Assembly (NCBI GenBank): GCA_020248905.1 | Contig: JADCGR010000028.1 | Location: forward strand, 1 to 34,971 | Source: Curvibacter sp. | GTDB lineage: Bacteria; Pseudomonadota; Gammaproteobacteria; Burkholderiales; Burkholderiaceae_C | Direction: 5' to 3' | DNA length: 34,971 bases | Shown: positions 8,159 to 14,850 of the stretch, piece after piece | How the letters are laid out: the number at the start of each line of letters is the position of its first letter | Numbering within the stretch: the stretch's first letter is position 1 | Notes under the pieces: model-generated | The model's input: the letters and a program-made list of their open reading frames with translations, nothing else | What the model was told of the DNA's origin: nothing | Database searches by the model: none | Position numbers and translations under genes: made by a program

Positions 8159-8694
8159 TGCAGGGGCCTCTCGTAGACCAGGTTCATTTCGTAGACGTGG
8201 AGCAGCCAGCCGACGCGCTTGACGATTTCAGACAGACCTTGCAGGAACACCATGGCGAAGCCCAGGGGCAGCGTCAGCACCGCCGGCCAGCGGATGAGAC
8301 CGCCCACGTTCGCCGACATCTCCCCGGAGACATACTTCTCGACGAAGAGCGGAAAGGAGAGGTAAACCATCAAGCCCATCACGGGCAGCAGGAAGAAGAT
8401 CAGACCGAACAGGTCCACATACACCTTGCCGCGTGCGGAAAGCATGCCGTAGAAGATGTCGACCCGGACGTGCTCATTCAGACGCAGGACCAGAGAGGCA
8501 CCGAGCATCACCGCGCAGGCGAAGAGATACCACTGGATCTCAAGCCAAGCATTGGAGCTGATACTCAGGCCGAAGCGCAGGAAGGCGTTGACGCAGCTGA
8601 TCACGCAGGAAAGAACGATGGCCCAGCTGGCGATCACGCCAAACCGGGTGTTGAGGCCGTCGATACGCTCGGCCAGCGTGAGGAGGAGTTTCAT
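8155..8694 (-). CDS. dctQ: TRAP transporter small permease (DctQ family)
   Basis: 179-residue four-helix membrane protein that pairs with DctM. The helices fall near residues 15-40, 48-68, 92-118 and 135-157, and the segment WLEIQWYLFACAVMLGASLVLRLNEHVRVDIFY is typical of DctQ (W..E...Y...V.......L....HV.VD). It is first in the dctQM unit. A terminator lies upstream between it and the kdpE-like gene, so it should have its own promoter in 8695-8772; I could not identify clear hexamers there. Confidence 0.92.
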   Translation of the reverse strand: MKLLLTLAERIDGLNTRFGVIASWAIVLSCVISCVNAFLRFGLSISSNAWLEIQWYLFACAVMLGASLVLRLNEHVRVDIFYGMLSARGKVYVDLFGLIFFLLPVMGLMVYLSFPLFVEKYVSGEMSANVGGLIRWPAVLTLPLGFAMVFLQGLSEIVKRVGWLLHVYEMNLVYERPLQ

Positions 8695-8772
8695 GGTCGG
8701 TGGCCCGCGTCATGCGCGCAGGCAGGGCTGGAAGACGGAGCGAGGATAGAGACCCACCCGTAAATTCAGCGT

Positions 8773-8807
8773 AAAAAACCTGGGCCCTGTGCCTCGTTGG
8801 ACCCGGG
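8773..8807 (-). terminator. Rho-independent terminator after the two-component genes
   Basis: On the minus strand CCCGGGTCC (8807-8799) pairs with GGGCCCAGG (8787-8779), with one mismatch and one wobble, around an 11-base loop, followed by TTTTTT (8778-8773). It begins 12 bp after the response-regulator stop codon and isolates that operon from dctQM. Confidence 0.75.
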
Positions 8808-8819
8808 TCTTCGCCGCGA

Positions 8820-9530
8820 TCAACTGGCCGGCGGGTCCAGCAGGAGCCGGTAGCCGGCCCCCGTCTCGGTAAGCAGGTAGCGCGGCTGAGCGGGATCTGG
8901 CTCCAGTTTCTGGCGCAGCTGCCGCATGTAGATGCGCAGGTAGTGCCCCTGTTCGCTGTGGCCGGGTCCCCAGACTTCCCGCAGCAACTGGCGTGGCGTC
9001 AGCAGCCGCCCGGCGTTCTTCGCCAAGACCGCGAGCAGTCGCCACTCGGTGGCCGTCAGCCGCACGGCCTCGCCGTCGCGCAGAACCGTGCGCTGATCCA
9101 GATCGATCTGTACCGGCCCCATGGTGAGCTGCGAGGTCTGACCATGCAGTGACAGGCCATGGTGACGCAAGGCTACACGGATACGGGCGTGGAGCTCGGA
9201 GACACCGAAGGGCTTGGTAACGTAATCGTCGGCCCCGGCGTCCAGCGCCTCCACCTTTTGCGGCTCCTGCGTGCGGGCCGAGAGCACGAGGATGGGCCGG
9301 CGCGTCCAGGTCCGGATCTGCCGGATCAGGTCCACCCCGTCGCCATCGCCCAGACCGAGGTCGACCAGGAAGAGGTCAGCCTTGCGGTTGGCAGCCAGGG
9401 TGGCGCCTTCGCGTGCTGACCTTGCTTCGACCACCTCGAAGCCCTCGGCTTCCAACGTGGTGCGCAGCAGCTCACGGATTGCCGCCTCGTCGTCGATCAC
9501 CAGCGCCAGCAGGGTGTGGGGCTTAGCCAT
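8820..9530 (-). CDS. kdpE: KdpE-like OmpR-family response regulator
   Basis: 236 residues. A receiver domain (about 1-120) shows the acidic pair in VIDDEAAIRELL, the phosphorylation aspartate in LFLVDLGLGDGDGVDL, and the lysine of DDYVTKPFG. A winged-helix DNA-binding domain (about 130-230) follows, with LTATEWRLLAVLAKNAGRLLTPRQLLREVWG and HYLRIYMRQLRQKLEPDPAQPRYLLTETGAGYRL, the wording typical of KdpE. The start overlaps the kinase stop by 8 bp. No kdpFABC genes lie in the window, so the target may not be potassium uptake. Confidence 0.92.
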   Translation of the reverse strand: MAKPHTLLALVIDDEAAIRELLRTTLEAEGFEVVEARSAREGATLAANRKADLFLVDLGLGDGDGVDLIRQIRTWTRRPILVLSARTQEPQKVEALDAGADDYVTKPFGVSELHARIRVALRHHGLSLHGQTSQLTMGPVQIDLDQRTVLRDGEAVRLTATEWRLLAVLAKNAGRLLTPRQLLREVWGPGHSEQGHYLRIYMRQLRQKLEPDPAQPRYLLTETGAGYRLLLDPPAS

Positions 9531-11505
9531 GCAGGGCTTGCTCCAGGTCGGGGCTGCGCTCAGGCTGGGGCAGCGTCAGCTGGAACACGGCGCCGCCATC
9601 GCTTCGGGCGTCGATACGGCCGCCGTGCAGCTTGGCCACCACCTCGCAGATGGCGAGGCCCAGCCCCGTGCCGGACTTGGCATCGTGGGCCTCGCGGTAG
9701 AACTTGCGAAAGACCTCCTCCTCGCTGCCCGGCTTGAGGCCCGGACCCTGGTCGCGCACGCGCAGCGTCCACCAGCCGGGTTCCACCGCGATCCGAACCT
9801 CGATACGCCCCCCCCGGGGTGAATGCTGTGCTGCATTGAGCAGGAGGTTGGAGAGGGCCTGCGCCATCAGCGTCGCATCACACCAGACCACCTCGGCAGG
9901 GACCAGCTCCAGTTGCAGTTCATGCTGTCTCAGGGCTGCCGCGACCGTGGCCGTTGCATCGTGTACGAGGTCCTCCAACGGGCACCACTCGGTCTGCAGC
10001 CGGACCTGCCCTTCCTGAAGACGCGCCAAGTCCAGCAGATCGCTGGTGAGCGACTGTAGGCGCGTGGCCTGGTCCAGCACGGTCTTCGCCAGCGCATTGC
10101 GTTGCTCCAGGGTGATTCGTTCCTGGCTGAGCACCGCTGACGCGGCGCCGATGATGGCGGTCAGGGGGGTGCGGAAATCATGGGAGATCCCGGCCAGCAG
10201 GGTGTTACGAAGGCGTTCGGTTTCAATCGCAACGGCCGCCTGCTCGCTGCGTCGCGCAAACTGGCAACGCTCGATCGCGATCGCAGCCTGGTTGGCGTAG
10301 GCCTGCAGCAGGTGCTCCTCGCTGGCCCCTAGCTGCAGCACGGCCGGTCCGTCCACCAGCAGCACCCCCAGGGGGGTGCCGCCGACGGAAAGCACAAAAC
10401 CCCGGCTCTCGGGGCCGGTGGGATCGCCGCGCAGCGCATGGGCGGCGCTGAGTCGCGCCTCTGGGTCCGCGTCGTCACGGGGCGGGCGCCCGTCTGCATC
10501 AAGCAGCAGGATGCGGGCGCGTGCGCCGAGGTCACGCTTGATGCTGTTGACCACGGTGTCGACGATCTCATCGAGCGTGAGCGTACGCGCCAGGTTTTGC
10601 GACAACAGGCTCAGCGATTGCGATTGCTGGGCCATGACCATGGCGTGCAGCGCCGTCTGGCGGGACTGCGAGCCCAGCCGGCTGATCGCAATGCCCACGA
10701 TCAGCGTGATGAGGAAGGTGAAGAAGTACTGGGGGTCGGTGGGTTTGAGCGACCAGCGCGGCTCCACAAAGATCCAGTCGAACAGCAGCAGCCCCACGAG
10801 CATGGTGGCGAGGGCGGCCCCCAGTCCGCGCCGGAGCGCGACGTAGAACACGCCCGCCATATAGATGAGGCTCAGGTTGATGGGGTGCAGCCAGGGCGCA
10901 ATCAGCGCGCCTGCCGCCGTGCAAAGCGCCAGAACGCCTGTCACTGTGCCCAGCGTCTGGAGTGTCGCAGCGTCGGCGTCGCGCTGCGCTGGATGCGGCG
11001 CAGGCTTCAAGGCCACGTCACGCCCGGGGCTGGCCAGAATGTGGATTCGCGCGTTCGGCAGCAGGGCGATGAGCGTCTCGGAGAAATCGCTGATCCGCTC
11101 GCCGGTGTCGAGCCAGTAGCGCCGACCCATCGCCAGATTGCCGATCAGTATGTGCGTGGCGCCCATGCTCTGGGCCTGCTGCACGACGGTCAACACGACC
11201 CGGCTGGCCGAGTCGATGTCCAGGCTCAGGCGCAGGACCTCCGCATGCGCCTGCCCAGCGCGCTGCAGGGCCCGGGTGAGGCTGGTACGGATGTCGCGGC
11301 TCGCCTGCCGGGATGCCATCGTTTCCAAGTGAACCACTCTCAAGGGAATGTTCTGGGAGCGACTCATCTGCACCGCCTGTTCGACGAGATCTTCCGCCTG
11401 CCGATCAGCCATGACGCATACCAGCAGCGTGCCGGGGCCCGCAGCGCCGGGCCGGAGCCCGGTTTCCCCCGCTTCGGTGCTTAGTTCTGATGAGAGTCGC
11501 GCCAA
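9523..11505 (-). CDS. kdpD: KdpD-like sensor histidine kinase without the KdpD N-domain
   Basis: About 660 residues from a proposed TTG start at 11505. In order: a Usp-like domain (GTLLVCVMADRQAEDLVEQA to ARIHILAS, about 25-155), four transmembrane helices of the DUF4118 type (about 180-285), a GAF-like region (about 300-420), a dimerisation domain with GISHDFRTPLTAIIG (His442), and a catalytic ATPase domain with NLLLNAAQHS, RVRDQGPGL and GTGLGLAI. Standard KdpD is near 890 residues and begins with a nucleotide-binding KdpD domain; no such GxxPGVGKT region precedes this gene. The start is uncertain: the open frame runs to 11685, but the extra residues look non-coding. It faces away from the puc operon. 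Confidence 0.88.
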   Translation of the reverse strand: MARLSSELSTEAGETGLRPGAAGPGTLLVCVMADRQAEDLVEQAVQMSRSQNIPLRVVHLETMASRQASRDIRTSLTRALQRAGQAHAEVLRLSLDIDSASRVVLTVVQQAQSMGATHILIGNLAMGRRYWLDTGERISDFSETLIALLPNARIHILASPGRDVALKPAPHPAQRDADAATLQTLGTVTGVLALCTAAGALIAPWLHPINLSLIYMAGVFYVALRRGLGAALATMLVGLLLFDWIFVEPRWSLKPTDPQYFFTFLITLIVGIAISRLGSQSRQTALHAMVMAQQSQSLSLLSQNLARTLTLDEIVDTVVNSIKRDLGARARILLLDADGRPPRDDADPEARLSAAHALRGDPTGPESRGFVLSVGGTPLGVLLVDGPAVLQLGASEEHLLQAYANQAAIAIERCQFARRSEQAAVAIETERLRNTLLAGISHDFRTPLTAIIGAASAVLSQERITLEQRNALAKTVLDQATRLQSLTSDLLDLARLQEGQVRLQTEWCPLEDLVHDATATVAAALRQHELQLELVPAEVVWCDATLMAQALSNLLLNAAQHSPRGGRIEVRIAVEPGWWTLRVRDQGPGLKPGSEEEVFRKFYREAHDAKSGTGLGLAICEVVAKLHGGRIDARSDGGAVFQLTLPQPERSPDLEQALHG

Positions 11506-11739
11506 CGTAAGGTGTCCGTTTTCAGGTTGATGCCCGCCAGCTCGGCGACCGGGCGCAGATGAGAGGCAAATGATGAACTGCACTGTAGCCGAGCGGGCGC
11601 GCGGGCCGGGGGAGTAGAACGGGCCCGGGCGGACGGCCCTGATTCGCTGGCTTCTGACCCTTTTGCATGGCAGCCCGGGCCGCAAGCGGCTGGCGGTTTC
11701 GCCGTTTCGTGTCAGAAATGGGACGAAAGTAAATCAAAG

Positions 11740-11768
11740 TTGACATTTAAGAATGTCTACACTAGATT
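11740..11768 (+). promoter_or_regulatory. puc operon promoter (-35/-10)
   Basis: TTGACA (11740-11745), a 17-bp spacer and TAGATT (11763-11768) make a good sigma-70 style promoter about 85 bp before pucB. The region 11506-11739, between it and the kinase start, shows no gene or other clear signal. Confidence 0.7.
11742..11757. promoter_or_regulatory. Second inverted repeat in the puc promoter
   Basis: GACATT, TAAG, AATGTC is a perfect 6-4-6 inverted repeat overlapping the -35 hexamer and the start of the PpsR-type site. It does not fit the TGT-N12-ACA rule by itself and may bind another regulator or be part of a compound PpsR site. Confidence 0.5.
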
Positions 11769-11771
11769 ACA
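11754..11771. promoter_or_regulatory. PpsR/CrtJ-type site over the puc -10
   Basis: TGT (11754-11756), 12 bases, ACA (11769-11771) matches the known PpsR/CrtJ consensus TGT-N12-ACA. It covers the -10 hexamer, the usual position for aerobic repression of photosynthesis genes. No ppsR gene is in the window. Confidence 0.7.
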
Positions 11772-11850
11772 AATCGGCGCAAAGGGTTTGTGCCTTGTCA
11801 GTACCCGCACGCAGGTTTTGCGTGATTGCAACCTTGTCGATGGAGTAACC

Positions 11851-12012
11851 ATGTCATACAAGTCCGATCCCAATAAGGTATGGCCGACTGGGCTCACCGA
11901 ACCGGAAGCTGAAGAACTGCACCGTCACCTGATCCAGGGGACGCAGATTTTCGGCTTCATCGCGGTTCTGGCCCACCTGTTTGCCTACATCTATTCACCC
12001 TGGCTGAAGTAA
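11851..12012 (+). CDS. pucB: LH2 light-harvesting beta polypeptide
   Basis: 53-residue single-pass protein that binds bacteriochlorophyll in the peripheral antenna ring. NKVWPTGLT near the N-terminus, EAEELH and the membrane helix with AH42LFAYIYSPW51L match LH2 beta chains better than LH1 beta. His42 ligates the B850-type pigment and His24 aligns with the His near B800. The residue aligned with the B800-contacting Arg20 of the Rhodoblastus acidophilus chain is Gln32 here. Start chosen at 11851 with GGAG 5 bp upstream; the frame extends further 5' but through promoter sequence. Followed 16 bp later by pucA. Confidence 0.95.
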   Translation: MSYKSDPNKVWPTGLTEPEAEELHRHLIQGTQIFGFIAVLAHLFAYIYSPWLK

Positions 12013-12028
12013 GCGAGAAGGAGACAAC

Positions 12029-12226
12029 ATGATCTACGGAAAAATCTGGTTGGTCGTCAAGCCCACGGTCGGAATCCCGATCTTTCTGGGCGCTGTCGCT
12101 GTGGGTTCCTTTGCCGTGCACGTCGCCCTGCTGACGAACACGACTTGGGTACCCAAGTTCCTGAACGGCAATGCCGTGGCCGTCCAGGCGGCTGAGCCCG
12201 ATGCGGGGGCCGCGAAGAAGAAATAG
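12029..12226 (+). CDS. pucA: LH2 light-harvesting alpha polypeptide, Phe44/Leu45 type
   Basis: 65-residue alpha subunit of the peripheral antenna. It aligns without gaps to LH2 alpha chains: [14 protein letters not shown] at the N-terminus, the ligand His31 in AVHVALL, and TTW40. At positions 44 and 45, where B800-850 proteins have Tyr with Trp or Tyr, this chain has Phe and Leu, the pair found in B800-820 (LH3) complexes. The tail [20 protein letters not shown] is longer than in most LH2 and ends in lysines, like the extended alanine-rich tail of Rubrivivax. GAGAAGGAG provides a strong ribosome site 9 bp upstream. Confidence 0.96.
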   Translation: MIYGKIWLVVKPTVGIPIFLGAVAVGSFAVHVALLTNTTWVPKFLNGNAVAVQAAEPDAGAAKKK

Positions 12227-12234
12227 GCAGTAAC

Positions 12235-12278
12235 CCGGTTCACTCTGCGGACTGAACCGGCACCCCGCAGACACGGGG
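12235..12278 (+). other. Two hairpins between pucA and pucC
   Basis: CCGGTTCA (12235-12242) pairs with TGAACCGG (12253-12260) around 10 bases, and CCCCG (12263-12267) pairs with CGGGG (12274-12278) around CAGACA. They begin 8 bp after the pucA stop and lack a T tract. In purple bacteria such hairpins keep pucBA mRNA abundant relative to pucC; that role here is inferred. Confidence 0.7.
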
Positions 12279-12353
12279 GTCAGGAGCGTCGGGCTCAGAT
12301 CCTCGGTCCATCCGTTTCGCCACGCGTCAACGCACCGAGCTGGACTCGCCGCC

Positions 12354-13799
12354 ATGAAACGCTACAGCTACCAGATCGTTTCCGCCTGGGCCCGTCTTGG
12401 CCCGAGGTTTCTGCCCTTCGCGGATGTGGCCACGCCGGGGGTGCCCCTGCTACGCCTTTTGAGGCTCTCACTTTTTCAGGTCTCTGTCGGCATGGCGATG
12501 GTCTTACTGGTCGGCACGCTCAATCGCGTGATGATCGTCGAACTCCATGTGCCCGCCAGCATCGTGGCTGCCATGGTCGCCCTGCCGATGTTTTATGCCC
12601 CCTTGCGAGCGCTGATCGGTTTCAGGTCCGACACCCACCGGTCTGAACTGGGCTGGCGTCGCGTGCCCTTTATCTGGATGGGCAGCATGATCCAGTTTGG
12701 CGGGCTTGCTGTCATGCCTTTTGCGCTGCTGGTCCTTTCCGGCGGAGGTAACGCCAGCCAGTGGCCCGTGTGGGTCGGCTGGGCGGCGGGGGGGATCGCT
12801 TTTCTGCTCGTCGGTGCCGGGCTGCACACGGTCCAGACGGCCGGCCTTGCCCTCACCACGGACCTCGTTCCCCCCGAGTCGCAGGCTCGCGTAGTCGGCC
12901 TGATGTGCGTGATGCTCCTGCTCGGGACCATCGTCAGTGCACTTCTCTTTGGTGCCTTCCTCGCTGAATTCACGCCGGCGCGTCTGGTCCAGGTCCTCCA
13001 GGCTGCTGCCGTTGCCACCTTGCTTCTCAACGTCCTTGCGCTGTGGAAGCAGGAGACCCGCCGCCCGTCCCGACAGCGGCGGGAGCAGACCGAACCCGTC
13101 CCGAGTTTCCGGCAGGCCTGGCAGTCGCATTTGGCCACGGAGGGCGCGCTGGCGCGGCTGACAGCGATCGCATTGGGCACCCTGGCCTTCGGTATGCAGG
13201 ATGTCCTGCTTGAGCCATACGGCGGACAGGTCCTGGGTATGACGGTCGGCCAGACCACATGGCTTACGGCCGCACTGGCTGCCGGTGGTCTCGCCGGTTT
13301 TTCATGGGCGTCCTACGTTCTCAACAAAAACGCTGAACCGGCGCGCATGGCGTCTTTCGGCGCCATGCTGGGCATACCGGCGTTTTCTGCCGTCATTTAT
13401 GCCGCGAGCAGCCAGTCGGTTGCGCTGTTTGCCTGCGGTGTCGTCCTGATTGGCTTCGGAGCGGGCCTCTTCAGCCACGGCAATCTCACGCTCACCATGG
13501 GACGAGCCGACAAGGAGCAAGCTGGGCTGGCGCTGGGGGCCTGGGGGGCCGTGCAGGCAAGCGCTGCAGGGCTAGGTGTGGCTGCGGGCGGGGTCTTGCG
13601 CGACACGGTAGCGGCCATGGCGGCGAGCGGCATGTTCGGGTCCCGCCATGCCGGAGCCGCTACAGGCTATGTGGTGGTCTATGCCCTTGAGATCTTGCTG
13701 CTGGTGGCGACTGTGGTCGTCATGAGCCCACTCTGTACCGGCCGTCAGGCCCGTCGTCCCTCACCCGGACCCTATGAGGGTCAAGGGGTGGGTCGGTAG
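12354..13799 (+). CDS. pucC: PucC, LH2 assembly factor of the BCD/MFS family
   Basis: 481-residue membrane protein with about 12 helices. PucC-family transporters are needed for assembly of the LH2 antenna, probably by delivering bacteriochlorophyll. Typical features include LRLSLFQVSVGMAMVLLVGTLNRVMIVELHVPA near the N-terminus (residues 37-65), APLRALIGFRSDTHRSELGWRRVPFIWMGS, and the MQDVLLEPYGGQVLGM motif near residue 282. It starts 127 bp after pucA, beyond two hairpins, on the same transcript. The ribosome site is weak (GGA at 11-13 bp), consistent with low expression compared with pucBA. LhaA, the LH1 paralogue, is the alternative, but the position argues for PucC. Confidence 0.95.
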   Translation: MKRYSYQIVSAWARLGPRFLPFADVATPGVPLLRLLRLSLFQVSVGMAMVLLVGTLNRVMIVELHVPASIVAAMVALPMFYAPLRALIGFRSDTHRSELGWRRVPFIWMGSMIQFGGLAVMPFALLVLSGGGNASQWPVWVGWAAGGIAFLLVGAGLHTVQTAGLALTTDLVPPESQARVVGLMCVMLLLGTIVSALLFGAFLAEFTPARLVQVLQAAAVATLLLNVLALWKQETRRPSRQRREQTEPVPSFRQAWQSHLATEGALARLTAIALGTLAFGMQDVLLEPYGGQVLGMTVGQTTWLTAALAAGGLAGFSWASYVLNKNAEPARMASFGAMLGIPAFSAVIYAASSQSVALFACGVVLIGFGAGLFSHGNLTLTMGRADKEQAGLALGAWGAVQASAAGLGVAAGGVLRDTVAAMAASGMFGSRHAGAATGYVVVYALEILLLVATVVVMSPLCTGRQARRPSPGPYEGQGVGR

Positions 13800-13847
13800 A
13801 ATCAATCTGGTTTATTCTTTTCAGTCAGCCGATCAAAGGAGCGTTCC

Positions 13848-13955
13848 ATGAAAGTCCACCAAATCCTCTTCCTGCTTTGGGGTATTGTCTTTGCCTTCTG
13901 GCTGTATCGACAGTTCTCGGAGAACAACAAGCGCAGGGATGAGCAGAACGACTGA
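13848..13955 (+). CDS. 35-residue single-pass membrane protein after pucC
   Basis: MKVHQILFLLWGIVFAFWL followed by a charged tail YRQFSENNKRRDEQND. One transmembrane helix of about 17 residues (4-20) contains two tryptophans and ends at an arginine-bearing, strongly hydrophilic tail. AAAGGAG (13835-13841) lies 6 bp before the ATG, better than the pucC ribosome site, which supports real translation. It is 48 bp downstream of pucC on the same strand. I do not recognise the family. Size and topology resemble the small accessory (gamma-type) helices of some purple bacterial antennae, but cytochrome-oxidase-like accessory peptides look similar. Confidence 0.75.
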   Translation: MKVHQILFLLWGIVFAFWLYRQFSENNKRRDEQND

Positions 13956-13985
13956 AGTTGGCAAGCCGTATCTGCCTGGATCCCT

Positions 13986-14282
13986 TCAGGGGTGGATACG
14001 ATGGTCTTCTGTCTGCTCTTGCGCTGACGCACTCGCGCCTGCGTGACCTCGCGGGCGGCGCTGCAACAGATCGACGAGCGATGTCGTCATCAGGTAGCAG
14101 AAGACGGCGGCGTTGAGCGCGACGATCACGCCCAGCAGCACGCCACCCAGCACCATCCCGAAATCAAAGCCGTACTTCAGCCCGGCGGCTGCAGCCAGGG
14201 CCTTGAGGACCATGGGCAACCAGGCTTGCGCTCTGGTGTCGGTGCCTTCACCGTCCGGGGGTGTACGCGAGGGGATAGACAT
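13986..14282 (-). CDS. Small two-helix membrane protein, unknown
   Basis: 98 residues, unrecognised. Two hydrophobic stretches (about 25-40 and 43-65) contain GLKYGFDFGMVLGGVLLGVIVALNAAVFCYLMTT, a convincing membrane hairpin, between hydrophilic ends. It converges on the small puc-linked gene. The ribosome site is poor, and the second half of the frame is arginine and glutamine rich, so the exact ends are uncertain. A true but weakly supported gene is more likely than chance given the clean hydrophobic pattern. Confidence 0.5.
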   Translation of the reverse strand: MSIPSRTPPDGEGTDTRAQAWLPMVLKALAAAAGLKYGFDFGMVLGGVLLGVIVALNAAVFCYLMTTSLVDLLQRRPRGHAGASASAQEQTEDHRIHP

Positions 14283-14395
14283 GGTGTCTGCGGACTTTCT
14301 GTGTCAAAACGCGATTCTCCACCTCGGCGCCGGCTTGTCCAGTGAGCGTCATACCCGCGACGCGGGCAAGGCTTGCCTCAGCGCTGATATTGCCG

Positions 14396-14810
14396 TCATC
14401 GATCGATGGATGCGCTCCAGCGCTCCTTCCAGCCGGCGCCTTCGGGCTTGCGTTGGTCCCGCTTTGTGGGGCGTCCCTGCGCGATGCTCAGCTCTGGCTC
14501 CGCAGCCAGCCTCCGCTGTTCGGCCGCCGCCTCGCGCGCCAGACAACTGTCTTCGGTCTCCTCATAAAGCAGCTGCGCGACCGGCGCCGGCTCGCTGTGG
14601 CCGCTCAGGCCCGGGACCACCTTGACGCACCACCGGGCTCTAGCGCAAGCTGCTGCGGTCTCCGAGTGTCACGTCTCGCAGGGGTTTGACTGCATGTTCA
14701 GTGTGACCTCAGGCGGCTCTTGTTGATCTCGTCCACAGCCAAGCTGCGGTTCTTGTAAAAGCGCGCGGCCCGGAGGCATTGCCGGTACGCAGGGACTCTG
14801 TCTTGGATTG
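14396..14810 (-). pseudogene. hslR: Decayed Hsp15/RqcP-type S4-domain RNA-binding gene
   Basis: Three frames on the minus strand carry successive pieces of one Hsp15-like protein. From 14778 down to about 14700: LRAARFYKNRSLAVDEINKSRL, the S4 fold start, with the KWLW tryptophans already altered. Then HAVKPLRDVTLGDRSSLR followed by TAG. From about 14620 to 14396: LSGHSEPAPVAQLLYEETEDS, REAAAEQRRLA and GRPTKRDQRK, the conserved C-terminus. At least two frameshifts, an internal stop and a damaged N-terminus mean it cannot make a working protein. Hsp15 normally helps rescue stalled 50S subunits, so an intact copy probably exists elsewhere. The 5' end is approximate; 14283-14395 holds nothing I can name. 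Confidence 0.75.
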
Positions 14811-14850
14811 CACGGTGGGAGGGACATTCAGGCCACTGTACCATTGCCGC

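Noticed and set aside
10438-11484. 348-residue plus-strand frame opposite the sensor kinase
   Set aside because: Arg/Gln/His-rich with no motif, fully antisense to a gene with clear kinase domains.
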